This document shows, piece after piece, positions 1-8,604 of a stretch of DNA of 64,000 bases. Under the pieces are notes generated by a model. That model was not told the origin of the DNA. It saw only the letters and a program-made list of their open reading frames with translations, and did no database searches. The stretch is taken from positions 372,001 to 436,000 of the forward strand of contig NZ_FNQO01000002.1 in NCBI RefSeq assembly GCF_900107725.1, read 5' to 3'. Each line of letters starts with the position of its first letter. The first letter of the stretch is position 1. The position numbers were made by a program, and so were the translations under genes. The DNA comes from Microbulbifer marinus. GTDB taxonomy: Bacteria > Pseudomonadota > Gammaproteobacteria > Pseudomonadales > Cellvibrionaceae.

Positions 1-15
1 CTGCGGCAAGTAGAA

Positions 16-702
16 GTGGATAAGCTGGTTTCAACAATATTCAGTAACGGCCCCTTCTATTTTTACATCGTCGACTTCTCCGATATGAGCCTGCAATACG
101 TCAGCCCGTCGATCGAGGAGATTCATGGCCTGCATCCGCAAACCGTAACCTTCCAGGATATTCTTGATCAGATACACCCCGATGATATGGAATTCGTCTC
201 CAAGGCGGAGACTGCCGCGTTTGAGCTGATCTATGGCCAGATAGCTCCGGAAAAACGTACGCGATATAAGATTTCCTACTGTTTCCGTTTTAAAACGGCG
301 GATGGTTCCTACCAGCTCTTCAATCACCAGGCGATAGTGCTGAATACGGATGACCAAGGCAGGCTGTCAAAGGCGCTCAATATTCATACCAACATCAGCC
401 ACCTGACCAGCGAAAATAATTATCGGGTCTCTGCCATTGGCATGCTGGGCGAACCTTCATTCCTGAACATCAATGCAAAGGCAAGCAATACCTCCAGCTC
501 ACTAATCGCCGCCCCTTTCAGCGAGCGTGAAATGGAAGTGATCAAACTCATGTCCACGGGAATGACCAGCACTGAAATTGCTGCAGAACTGTGTATATCT
601 CCGAACACTGTCAAGAATCACCGCAAAAATATCCTACAAAAATCACAATGCAAGAATACCGGCCAGCTGATGACCAAGTGTATTTCTGAGGGGCTGCTCT
701 AG
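16..702 (+). CDS. PAS-domain LuxR-family transcriptional regulator (5' end uncertain)
   Basis: The N-terminal part (about residues 10-130) resembles a PAS fold, with the stretch VSPSIEEIHGL typical of PAS_3-like sensors. The C-terminal 65 residues form a LuxR-type helix-turn-helix (FSEREMEVIKLM, then SPNTVKNHRKNI), so it should bind DNA in response to an input sensed by the PAS domain. The GTG at 16 is the first start inside the window, but the frame stays open to base 1, so the true start may lie outside. No phospho-receiver domain is present. It is convergent with the DJ-1 gene and lies outside the exopolysaccharide operon; control of that operon is possible but unsupported. Ligand and targets are unknown. 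Confidence 0.8.
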   Translation: MDKLVSTIFSNGPFYFYIVDFSDMSLQYVSPSIEEIHGLHPQTVTFQDILDQIHPDDMEFVSKAETAAFELIYGQIAPEKRTRYKISYCFRFKTADGSYQLFNHQAIVLNTDDQGRLSKALNIHTNISHLTSENNYRVSAIGMLGEPSFLNINAKASNTSSSLIAAPFSEREMEVIKLMSTGMTSTEIAAELCISPNTVKNHRKNILQKSQCKNTGQLMTKCISEGLL

Positions 703-789
703 TGACAAAATATTTTTTTATTTATTTTTATAGTAATTTAGTCCTTTAGGGCTATTGCGAGCGCAACGCTATATTGGCATTTTTAACTC

Positions 790-821
790 GAGCTTCGAAT
801 CCCCGAAACAATTCGAAGCTC
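790..821. terminator. Perfect 11-bp inverted repeat between convergent genes
   Basis: GAGCTTCGAAT at 790-800 is repeated as its exact reverse complement at 811-821 around a 10-base loop. It sits between the convergent LuxR and DJ-1 genes, as a shared 3' hairpin would. Neither side carries a good T-tract, so intrinsic termination is uncertain, and an operator cannot be excluded. The 228 bases between these genes hold nothing else recognisable apart from an AT-rich stretch just after the LuxR stop. Confidence 0.4.
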
Positions 822-930
822 AGCGGAACAGGGAAGTACCGCATACTTACAGGCGTTGTTTTAAGTATGTGGCTTAGGTATTTGGTGACGGATACACCAA
901 ACTCAGCCAAGCGGAAATTACGGTCGCGTT

Positions 931-1491
931 TTACCCCAGATCTGTCCGCATCGGATCTGCGACAGATCTCGCCACATCGTCTCCGTACAGACAACTGACC
1001 AACTGCAGCGCAAACCTCAACGCCGTCCCGGGTGCCTGGCTGGTAACCAGGTTGCGATCTACTACCACCGCCTCGCCACTAGTTTCTCTGACCTGCCCGG
1101 CGAGCTCATCCCGAAAGCCGCGATGACAGGTCGCGCGGAAGCCGTTGATCAACCCGTTGCGCCCCAGGACCACAGCCGGTGCCGCACAGATAGCACCGAG
1201 CCACCGGCCTGACTCGAGCTGCCGGCGAAGTAGCTCCAGCAGAAGGTCGCTCTTCGACAAATGTTCAGCACCGGGCATACCGCCAGGCAGGGCTATTAGA
1301 TCGAAGGGATCCTGATCCCAGTCCCGCAGCAGACAGTCGGCCTCGATGACGACGCCACGGGAAGCCTCGACGCGCCGATTCGACATCACCGATGCCAGGC
1401 ACACGTCAGCATCTGCCCTGCGCAAGACATCCACCAGGGTTACGACCTCGATCTCCTCGGAGCCATCGGCGATAGGAACGAGAACTCTCAT
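931..1491 (-). CDS. DJ-1/PfpI family protein (YajL-like)
   Basis: The protein begins MRVLVPIADGSEEIE, the usual DJ-1/ThiJ start with the conserved Glu near residue 15. The nucleophilic-elbow cysteine lies in the motif GAICAAPAVVL, and a LPGGMPGA loop precedes it. Family members are small cytosolic proteins described as glyoxalase/deglycase or oxidative-stress chaperones; the substrate cannot be read from sequence. A TTG at 1527 would add 12 residues, but the ATG at 1491 matches where family members begin. It reads toward the LuxR regulator and is separated from the exopolysaccharide genes by about 115 bases. Confidence 0.87.
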   Translation of the reverse strand: MRVLVPIADGSEEIEVVTLVDVLRRADADVCLASVMSNRRVEASRGVVIEADCLLRDWDQDPFDLIALPGGMPGAEHLSKSDLLLELLRRQLESGRWLGAICAAPAVVLGRNGLINGFRATCHRGFRDELAGQVRETSGEAVVVDRNLVTSQAPGTALRFALQLVSCLYGDDVARSVADPMRTDLG

Positions 1492-1606
1492 AGTGTTAGT
1501 AGCAAGAAGCCTCTCTGACAAAAGCAATCATGGCAATGGCGAGAAACGCAAATAGCCATACGTAACCGAACGAGCTAGCGCTGCTGGGCACCCTAAAACT
1601 GGCGTC

Positions 1607-3115
1607 CTAGCGCGCGCAAGTGCGCTTTAAAACCGAGTGGTATTTTGGGGAACCCGCTGCAGAACTATCTTTGACATTCACCATACCCCATGAACCCCAC
1701 TTTCCGTTGTTCCCTGTCAGCCTAAACCAATTAATTAGGCCACCACCTTCTTCAAGCCACACATCTATCATCTTGTCGTAAAGTTCTGCAATACGGGCGT
1801 CCTGATTGAGGCCGATTAGCTTGCTGGTTAGCTCAGCGTTATCTGGTAGGTAACCGCCCAGTGCATCGCTCGCACCATGACCGACTAGATGTTGACCTGC
1901 CTCATAAGCAACGAGCTCCATGCCATGCTTCTTTGCAAGTTTCTTCTGATCTCTAAGCGCTACGCGTAACTTAGGTAATTCTATAGTTTCCAAATACTCA
2001 AACAGTTCCGCATTTCCAAGCTCAAGGGTTCGCTCTGCCATTTCCGGTGAGCCCACTATCCCACCCAGATAATAATTGACCGCAAGTACGTCAAATGTAC
2101 TATCAGGATCGTCGACACTCTTAAGCATTTGCTTGGTTCGCCAGCTATTGCCCAGCTGCGCCCCCAGCACGCCTTTAACACGGCTCGTGTCATCATTAAA
2201 TGCCGACCGCCATATAGATAGAACTCTCGCAGACTTGAGAACGTAGAACTTTTCCGGGCTAATACCCTGTCGCTCAGCCTGCTTCGATGCCCAACGCGCT
2301 TGCTCGAAGGAATGGTTCCAAACTTCATTAGAGTACTCGACAAAGACAGATAGCTCCGGATCCAGATTGGCGGCAACGTAATCCGCCATCTGCCTTACGT
2401 AGCGGTCGTCGGCAAGGTGCGGAATATTAAACCATGGACGCACTTTCAATTCGTTAGCAAGCGCGACCATATCCTCGAGCGCTACGGCATTGCGGCCGTA
2501 TTGACTCACTGTCGGGCGATCTTCCCAGGCTGACTGTTTATTATTATTGGTGACATTAAAATCCATTAACCTGACAACAGAAAACGGCCGTATCAGGTCC
2601 TTGAAGTTTTCGTTATAAACCTTATCTGACAAATCAGATATCTTCTTTGTTGGTACCAGACGAATATTTCTAATCGGATCATCACTTTTTACAGCATCGA
2701 TTCTCAATGCCAATGCCCCGACTTTATCGTCGAATTCAACGTCGATCCTGTTTTCACCTCTGGATATAATTTTTGGTTTAACATAATGGAACTCTATATC
2801 GCCATCGCCATCGAACAGCAGTGTGTACCGCCTCTCACCAAATGAATGATTCTGGAATTTTACAGAGACGATAGAGACAGCATGATCACCATCGCCCTCC
2901 AGTTCTTTTACATATCGATCCTCTGTCAACGAAAGTGGCACATATGCCTTGCTACTCTCTTTCGGCCGACGCCATTCTTCACTTAACTTGGCCATATTAA
3001 TAAAAGGGTTTATATGCGAGTAATAGCTTATACTCTCGAGATTGATACCGGACTCAATACACTGCTGTGATAGCGTGGACAACGCACCTGCCGCGTAAAT
3101 TATCATCCATTTCAT
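1607..3115 (-). CDS. Putative clan GH-A-like glycoside hydrolase of the exopolysaccharide locus
   Basis: A 502-residue protein with a hydrophobic N-terminus (MKWMIIYAAGALSTLS) that may be a signal sequence. The first ~150 residues look beta-rich. The rest resembles a TIM barrel: VEYSNEVWN places an Asn-Glu pair (Glu264) where clan GH-A enzymes carry the acid/base, and LVAYEAGQH puts Glu405 where the nucleophile is expected. The motif RLMDFNVTN near residue 183 is also barrel-like. As the distal gene of the exopolysaccharide operon it may trim or release the polymer, but that is inference from position. I cannot assign a GH family, and the function is not established. Confidence 0.55.
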   Translation of the reverse strand: MKWMIIYAAGALSTLSQQCIESGINLESISYYSHINPFINMAKLSEEWRRPKESSKAYVPLSLTEDRYVKELEGDGDHAVSIVSVKFQNHSFGERRYTLLFDGDGDIEFHYVKPKIISRGENRIDVEFDDKVGALALRIDAVKSDDPIRNIRLVPTKKISDLSDKVYNENFKDLIRPFSVVRLMDFNVTNNNKQSAWEDRPTVSQYGRNAVALEDMVALANELKVRPWFNIPHLADDRYVRQMADYVAANLDPELSVFVEYSNEVWNHSFEQARWASKQAERQGISPEKFYVLKSARVLSIWRSAFNDDTSRVKGVLGAQLGNSWRTKQMLKSVDDPDSTFDVLAVNYYLGGIVGSPEMAERTLELGNAELFEYLETIELPKLRVALRDQKKLAKKHGMELVAYEAGQHLVGHGASDALGGYLPDNAELTSKLIGLNQDARIAELYDKMIDVWLEEGGGLINWFRLTGNNGKWGSWGMVNVKDSSAAGSPKYHSVLKRTCAR

Positions 3116-3442
3116 ATCAGAGCCTCTCTAATAATTCGCTCTTCTCTACTATCTTCAGTCCTTTGCGCTTTACTTCTTGGTCATTCTGTCTCGCTTTCCA
3201 GCGGGCCAATCTCAGGCGACACACCGGCTATTTTTGCTACTCAAATTAGCCTAACGTGCGGAAATGAATAACATTGTCTCTTTTTCAGAGAGGCCCCGCC
3301 GAATTGAATCTCACGAAAGCCCAGGCTATTACGAGCTAGTGTCGTTACGTACGATGTCAGTAAAAACATGTTTAACTTTAACTTGCTAATAGCTCTTATC
3401 CGCCACAAGACACTCGATATCAAGCTTCTATCAAGCTGCACA
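3116..3442. other. Intergenic gap inside the exopolysaccharide locus
   Basis: These 327 bases separate the PHP phosphatase gene from the hydrolase-like gene. All neighbours run on the minus strand. I see no convincing small gene, strong hairpin or recognisable promoter. The gap is long compared with the overlapping junctions upstream, so the hydrolase gene may have its own promoter. Confidence 0.4.
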
Positions 3443-4186
3443 CTAATCCGGTGGCAAACCGTCGATAAACTGGCAGGAGGCTATCTTTAGTGGATTATCC
3501 CAAACCAATTCCCATGACTTCATCTCACCAACGATCTTTTCTGCAGCTTGGCGACCGGCACTCAAATTTGGTGGCCGTCTTACTATGTGGTGCGTATCCG
3601 TGGCTAAGACTGTAATCACACCCCGCTTCAGCATCTGCTGCGCACAGGACATTGCAGCCTCTCCAAATTGGCCATTCAACGAAGTAGCGGTAACCTGGAA
3701 CAGGCAGTCGTGACGCAGTAGGCGCTCAAGCTTGTGAAACTGCCGCAGTATATCCTTATTGCGTTCCGGGTGAGCGATCATCGCGCGAATATTTCGCTGC
3801 TTGAGCCAGCGCAGGAACTGATCGAGACCAGGCGGGATATGGCTATGCGGCAGCTCCAACAAAAGAACTTTACTCCCCTCCCATTCACCCAAAAACGGGA
3901 TCTTATCTTGCATCAGTAATACCGGCAGTTCTGCGCTTAAGCGCACCTCAGCAGCATAATCAAGATGTAGAGGTATGTGTTCCCGCTCCAGCGCCTGGCG
4001 GAACACCTTATATACGCTGGCAATTGAGTCGGCGTTGTTATCGTAACGCCCGGCATGGATATGCGGTGTTGCAACTGCGTGGGTAATCCCATCCTCCACT
4101 GCAGCCCGTGCCAGCTCCAAGCCCTGCTCGATGGTGCCAGCGCCATCGTCGATGCCGTGAAGCAGATGGCAATGTAGGTCTATCAT
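3443..4186 (-). CDS. CpsB/YwqE-like PHP-family tyrosine-protein phosphatase
   Basis: The protein opens with MIDLHCHLLHGIDDGA, the metal-binding HxH motif of the PHP fold, followed by ATPHIH and later AHPERN and DTHH, which complete the metal site. At 247 residues it matches CpsB/CapC/YwqE phosphatases, manganese-dependent enzymes that dephosphorylate bacterial tyrosine kinases controlling capsule assembly. Its start overlaps the end of the Wzc-like kinase gene by 4 bases (ATGA), so the two are translationally coupled, and the kinase is the likely substrate. Many Gram-negative loci use a low-molecular-weight Wzb phosphatase here instead. Confidence 0.9.
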   Translation of the reverse strand: MIDLHCHLLHGIDDGAGTIEQGLELARAAVEDGITHAVATPHIHAGRYDNNADSIASVYKVFRQALEREHIPLHLDYAAEVRLSAELPVLLMQDKIPFLGEWEGSKVLLLELPHSHIPPGLDQFLRWLKQRNIRAMIAHPERNKDILRQFHKLERLLRHDCLFQVTATSLNGQFGEAAMSCAQQMLKRGVITVLATDTHHIVRRPPNLSAGRQAAEKIVGEMKSWELVWDNPLKIASCQFIDGLPPD

Positions 4187-6750
4187 ACAGTGTCAAGTTT
4201 GTGCTTACTCGGCCTCGCTGCCTGCCCGTCGCTGTCACCTGGCGATCCGCTTGCCGGGCTCGCTTCATCCATTACTTTGTTCTCTTCGGACTCATCACCC
4301 TCTAAATCGGTCCCCGCGATCGCAGAAGGATTACCATAGCCATATTGATCTCGGTAATAATCATAACCATCTTCCGCGCCGTCTGCGTCGATTTGATTAA
4401 CGACTACGCCGTCAATCACCAAACCGGACTTGGCAAATCGGTCCAGACCTCTTCTAATCAGTCGCTTGCTGGTTGCGTTTGCCTTAACGACATAGAGCCG
4501 CGAATCGACATGTTTGCCGACAAGGAGAGCGTCGCTGACAGCCCGTACCGGAGAAGTATCGATAATGATACGGTCGTATAACGATGCCAGTACTTTGATA
4601 TGGTTAGCGAAAGATACCGACCCTATGACTTTTTGCGCGTCCGGAGGCAGTGTTCCCGCCGGCATGATATCCAATCCGCTCTCCTTGTCATGGAAGATAC
4701 ATTCATCAAGCGAATTGTTCTCGGCAATCAGTTCGGTGATTCCGGGATGATTTTTGGGAATGCCAAATTCCCTTGCTATGGATGGCCTGCGCAAATCACA
4801 GTCTATCAAAAGCACACTTTCGATTTGCGCCAGGGAAAATGCGAGATTGATAGAAACGGTTGTCTTTCCTTCCTCAGGTACCGACGATGTCACGGAAATA
4901 ACCCGGCCGCTCGACTCAAGGTGGTACAAAACGAGGCTAGTGCGCAAGGTCCTTACGGCTTCGCTAAACTGATACTGCTTGGCATCGAAATATGTGCGTA
5001 GATCATCGTCGGCATCGGCTACTTTTTTGACTAAAGGAATCACGCCGAATAGATTTTGCCTCAGAACGCCGTCCACATCTTCTGAACTCTTAACGCCGTC
5101 ATAAACCAACTCGTGCAACATTGCCGCCATAGCACCAAGCCCTAAACCTAAGACGATAGCTAATGCGACAATAAGGTTGATTTTCTTATCTATTGGGTGT
5201 CGCGGTGTGACGGCCGGATCGGCCACGCGGGCACTATCGCTATCAAATCCTCCAGCTTGATTCATTTCCCTCAATCGCGTCAGAAAGGTATTATACAAGT
5301 CTCTATCTATTTTCACCTGTCGTTGCAATTCAGCATGTCTTGCCTCTTTCCCAGTCAGTCGTTGATACTCGGACTTGGCACGCTCAAAGTCTCTTAATGC
5401 CGCCGCTTCGTTGGCCAGAGCGACCTGGTACTCGCCTTCTACACCCGCAACCAACTGTCCTATTTCACTATTTAACTGGGCTTTTATTGCTTGTAATTCG
5501 CTAATGGCGGAAATCATTTTTGGGTGTTTTGGACCATAGCGCAGTGCAAGCTCCGACACATTGAGTTGCGCTTCGGCCTCTATTTTTTTGATACCCTGAA
5601 TGACGGTGCTCGACTGCGTCACCGGCAAAGAAATCAGGTCATCCGTGTTAAGCGCTTTACTTTGTAGCTGACTGCGTGTATTGGCAACCTTCTGCAACTC
5701 TCGCCGAGTTTCCATAAGGTGTGCTGTAGCGTCATTTAACTCTTTACTCGCGATACCGCGGACTCCCTCCAAGTCCACCAGGTTTTCAGCGTAACGGAAA
5801 TCGAATAGCTCCTTCTCAGATTGCTCTAATGTTGTGCGCAACCCATCGATCTTGGCTGTTAACCATGTATTCGCTCGGTCCCGCATTTCACCCTCGGTGT
5901 TTTTCAGGCTGTCAATATAGGTATTAGCTACAGCATTCGCCACCTCGGCAGAAAGCTCGGCCGACTCCGATACAAACTCGATTTTTATTAGCTGCGTATT
6001 TGGTAGATTTTCAACTTTGAGGCGCTTTTGAAAACTCACAATGATGTCATTATCTTCATACTCAGCCTGGCTTTGAGCGTTATCTAACTCTGCACCCCGC
6101 GGCTCTTTTTTGTCCCCATCGACTGGACCTTTCTGATTTTCTTCGATTGTCGATAGCCGTAACCGCTCCTCATAGGAGGAGAGATCATCGGTAAAGGTAA
6201 TGCTCGCTGTGTTATTGAATAGATCATTTTCGATACTGCCGATAGCAGGACCGGCAGAGGATCCATTCTGGTAGGGAGCGGGTATATCGTCACGGATGTT
6301 CGAGGCTCCTACGATAGGGCGTGCGCCAGGGCTTTCATCAACCCGCCTGTCAATATCCGAACTAGCTGTATCGTCTTTAGGATCCGGATTGAATTCTGTG
6401 CGATTCTGCAGCTCCAGGCGATCAATGACTTTACCGACAATTTGCCTTGATTGTATCAGTTCGACTTGCGTCTGCAGGTATTCCCAGGTCTTATTCCCAC
6501 CTTCATAAACGTCATCAATAGCCACCACATTCGCCCGACCGGTATCAATACTAATTACCGCCGAGGCCTCATACTTCGTAGGCATCGAAAGTAGCACGCC
6601 GAGTGCGATGACTCCTGAAATAGCCCCAAATATGAGGATCGTCCACTTGTGTCGCATAAATATCTGTAGATATTTACGCAGATCAACTTCGTCCTCTTCA
6701 TGGTTCTCTGGTGAGAAGGAATCCATTCCTGTTCGTGTTTTGCCTTCCAT
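4183..6750 (-). CDS. Polysaccharide co-polymerase with tyrosine autokinase domain (Wzc/ExoP-like)
   Basis: An 855-residue inner-membrane protein. A Wzz domain starts around residue 20 (DLRKYLQIFMRHKW, then a membrane segment), followed by a long periplasmic coiled-coil part with a second membrane segment near residue 530. The C-terminal BY-kinase has Walker A (SSVPEEGKTT), Walker A' (LLIDCDLRRPS) and Walker B (IIIDTSP). A tyrosine cluster (DGYDYYRDQYGYG) about 50 residues from the end is the likely autophosphorylation site. Family members control polymer length and open the export channel through phosphorylation cycles. Residues ~110-230 form an unusually long acidic insert. It abuts the OPX gene (one-base overlap) and the phosphatase gene. 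Confidence 0.93.
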   Translation of the reverse strand: MEGKTRTGMDSFSPENHEEDEVDLRKYLQIFMRHKWTILIFGAISGVIALGVLLSMPTKYEASAVISIDTGRANVVAIDDVYEGGNKTWEYLQTQVELIQSRQIVGKVIDRLELQNRTEFNPDPKDDTASSDIDRRVDESPGARPIVGASNIRDDIPAPYQNGSSAGPAIGSIENDLFNNTASITFTDDLSSYEERLRLSTIEENQKGPVDGDKKEPRGAELDNAQSQAEYEDNDIIVSFQKRLKVENLPNTQLIKIEFVSESAELSAEVANAVANTYIDSLKNTEGEMRDRANTWLTAKIDGLRTTLEQSEKELFDFRYAENLVDLEGVRGIASKELNDATAHLMETRRELQKVANTRSQLQSKALNTDDLISLPVTQSSTVIQGIKKIEAEAQLNVSELALRYGPKHPKMISAISELQAIKAQLNSEIGQLVAGVEGEYQVALANEAAALRDFERAKSEYQRLTGKEARHAELQRQVKIDRDLYNTFLTRLREMNQAGGFDSDSARVADPAVTPRHPIDKKINLIVALAIVLGLGLGAMAAMLHELVYDGVKSSEDVDGVLRQNLFGVIPLVKKVADADDDLRTYFDAKQYQFSEAVRTLRTSLVLYHLESSGRVISVTSSVPEEGKTTVSINLAFSLAQIESVLLIDCDLRRPSIAREFGIPKNHPGITELIAENNSLDECIFHDKESGLDIMPAGTLPPDAQKVIGSVSFANHIKVLASLYDRIIIDTSPVRAVSDALLVGKHVDSRLYVVKANATSKRLIRRGLDRFAKSGLVIDGVVVNQIDADGAEDGYDYYRDQYGYGNPSAIAGTDLEGDESEENKVMDEASPASGSPGDSDGQAARPSKHKLDTV

Positions 6751-7307
6751 TAGAAAAACCTTTGTTCCACAGTGACAATATCTCCAGGGAGCAACTCTGT
6801 AGAGATATCAGCCTTAAACTTAAGTTCTGCTCCTCCGCGAGTCCTGGTAATAAATATTTTTTCCTTGGAGGCTCTTTCGGTAAATCCCTGAGCCAGCGCA
6901 GCGGCCTTGCCTATCGTGAGACCTGGCTGGTATGGGTAGCCTCCGGGAACTTTTACTTCGCCATCTATAAAGAATGGGCGGTATTCATTGATGGACACGC
7001 GGACCACGGGCCTGATCAAATAATCACCTTTTAGACCGTCGGTGATCATCGACTCCAGCTGTCCGGTGGTCAGATTTTTGGCATTGATTTCACCTAGAAA
7101 CGGATAGTTAATAACGCCACTTTCACTTAGGGTAGTCTCTACTGTCAGGTCAGCCTCGCCGTACACGCGGATATTGATTTTGTCTCCCGCACCCAATTTA
7201 TAGCTCTCTGATGTAGCGTCATCCTGTGCTAGCGTCAGCTCAGCACAAAGCGCGAACGTAGTACTTATGGCAATTAAAATCGCCGTTTTAAATAACGTAA
7301 TTATCAT
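6750..7307 (-). CDS. Short OPX polysaccharide export protein (Wza-like, SLBB domain)
   Basis: A 185-residue secreted protein. A signal peptide (MIITLFKTAILIAISTTFAL) is followed by the polysaccharide-export domain (YKLGAGDKINIRVYGEADLT) and one SLBB-type segment (FIDGEVKVPGGYPYQPGLT). It is about half the length of E. coli Wza and lacks the C-terminal helix that makes Wza's own outer-membrane pore. No lipobox Cys is obvious. Short OPX proteins are known to work with a separate beta-barrel, and such a gene lies directly upstream in the operon. The start has a good ribosome site (GAGGGA). Confidence 0.9.
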   Translation of the reverse strand: MIITLFKTAILIAISTTFALCAELTLAQDDATSESYKLGAGDKINIRVYGEADLTVETTLSESGVINYPFLGEINAKNLTTGQLESMITDGLKGDYLIRPVVRVSINEYRPFFIDGEVKVPGGYPYQPGLTIGKAAALAQGFTERASKEKIFITRTRGGAELKFKADISTELLPGDIVTVEQRFF

Positions 7308-7374
7308 AACGCGTCCCTCGTTATTAGGCTCTGCCTAGGCGTCGAAAACCGGTTTCTACATAGAATGCTGCCCG

Positions 7375-8604
7375 TCACAAAGACACGCTTAGGCCTAGGT
7401 AGGTGATATTTCTTTGATAGCGCAATATATCCTCGTAAGCACCATTAACTATTCTCGTATGGCCACCACGCATTGTTAGCCAGCGTCTTAGTTGGTAATC
7501 TATCGATAAGTTTAGAAGCCTATACTTCTCTTCATCTTTACTGGTCCCAGCGCCTCGATAGCCACTCTTCTCTAGGCCATATCCAATTTCAGATGAAACC
7601 CTGTCGCTCCAATCATGGTGCCAAGCGACAGCATTACTTAGAACATCGACGAAATCTCCGGCGCGCTGCACTTCTTCCGTCTTTCTCTCGCTACTTAGCT
7701 CGAGCGTACTATAGCTGACCGGCCGCCATTTGATCGTTGCGGACCAGCGTGAGCCCGAATAGTTTTCCCTGCCAGGATCTTCAAATTGTTTCGTTCGCAG
7801 ACCCACACGCAAGTTCGCTTCGGACTTTGATCCTTTCCAATCAACACCTACGAGATAATCTGTTTCTCTACTGTCAAGCGTGGGCTGCGCAACTCTCTGA
7901 TTGTCGTAGCCAATTCGCCAATGGGCGACTTCAGCAACGACGTCTGTTTTTCCCGTCAGCCTAACAAAGAGAGCTACGCCTCCATATTTATTACTTCGAT
8001 TTCTGTCGGCTTTTGCAAGCCCTGAGTAGTTGAGATTATTAACGCCGAGTGATGCATCCATACTGATGCGCGTTTCTTCACTGCCATAGCTAAACGTGGT
8101 AGACAGGCCCGACTCACTGAACTTGTCCGGCTCAAGCAGCCCCTTGCCAAATCCTCTTGAAAAACCACTGCCTCGTTCGTCGTGCCCTAGGCGATAGCTG
8201 CCCTCGATTAAAAGGCTCTGACGACTATTGAGCTCCCAATCACCACCCAGGTTTACGTCGTGATCGACATAGTTATCTTTACTGCTATCTAGATAAGCAC
8301 CCTTCTCTACGCCGTACTTGAATGTGTAGGTATCAGCCTTATCATTCGCCTCGAATAAGAATTCACTGGCACCGATAACTATCCAACTTTCTATCTCGCC
8401 AGCGCTGGCACTGGTGATGTTGTCGTCGTAGAGAAAGTCGGCGCTGACTGTCGGTGTAAAGTCAATGCCGGACGGCAGTCTTATTGGGCTCGCCATCGCT
8501 GATGCAGTGCCGATCAGCAGCACGTTGATAGCGCAGGCGAGTCGCTTTGCAGAGAGTTTTATGGAGATTTTGTCGCGCAAAATTGCATCACCTTCAGTAC
8601 GCAT
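7375..8604 (-). CDS. Outer-membrane beta-barrel protein of the exopolysaccharide exporter
   Basis: A 409-residue protein with a signal sequence around residues 15-40 (LACAINVLLIGTASAMA). Regularly alternating amphipathic strands follow, and it ends in YLGLSVSL, a plausible outer-membrane sorting signal. It resembles the BBP2/putative beta-barrel porins found in exopolysaccharide loci. Beside a short OPX protein it probably supplies the outer-membrane channel of a composite OPX/beta-barrel translocon. It overlaps the wcaJ-like gene by 11 bases. The polymer it transports is unknown, and strand number was not computed. Confidence 0.8.
   Translation of the reverse strand: MRTEGDAILRDKISIKLSAKRLACAINVLLIGTASAMASPIRLPSGIDFTPTVSADFLYDDNITSASAGEIESWIVIGASEFLFEANDKADTYTFKYGVEKGAYLDSSKDNYVDHDVNLGGDWELNSRQSLLIEGSYRLGHDERGSGFSRGFGKGLLEPDKFSESGLSTTFSYGSEETRISMDASLGVNNLNYSGLAKADRNRSNKYGGVALFVRLTGKTDVVAEVAHWRIGYDNQRVAQPTLDSRETDYLVGVDWKGSKSEANLRVGLRTKQFEDPGRENYSGSRWSATIKWRPVSYSTLELSSERKTEEVQRAGDFVDVLSNAVAWHHDWSDRVSSEIGYGLEKSGYRGAGTSKDEEKYRLLNLSIDYQLRRWLTMRGGHTRIVNGAYEDILRYQRNITYLGLSVSL

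Noticed and set aside
3241-3441. Small 66-codon minus-strand frame
   Set aside because: No ribosome site or family signal; not distinguishable from chance.
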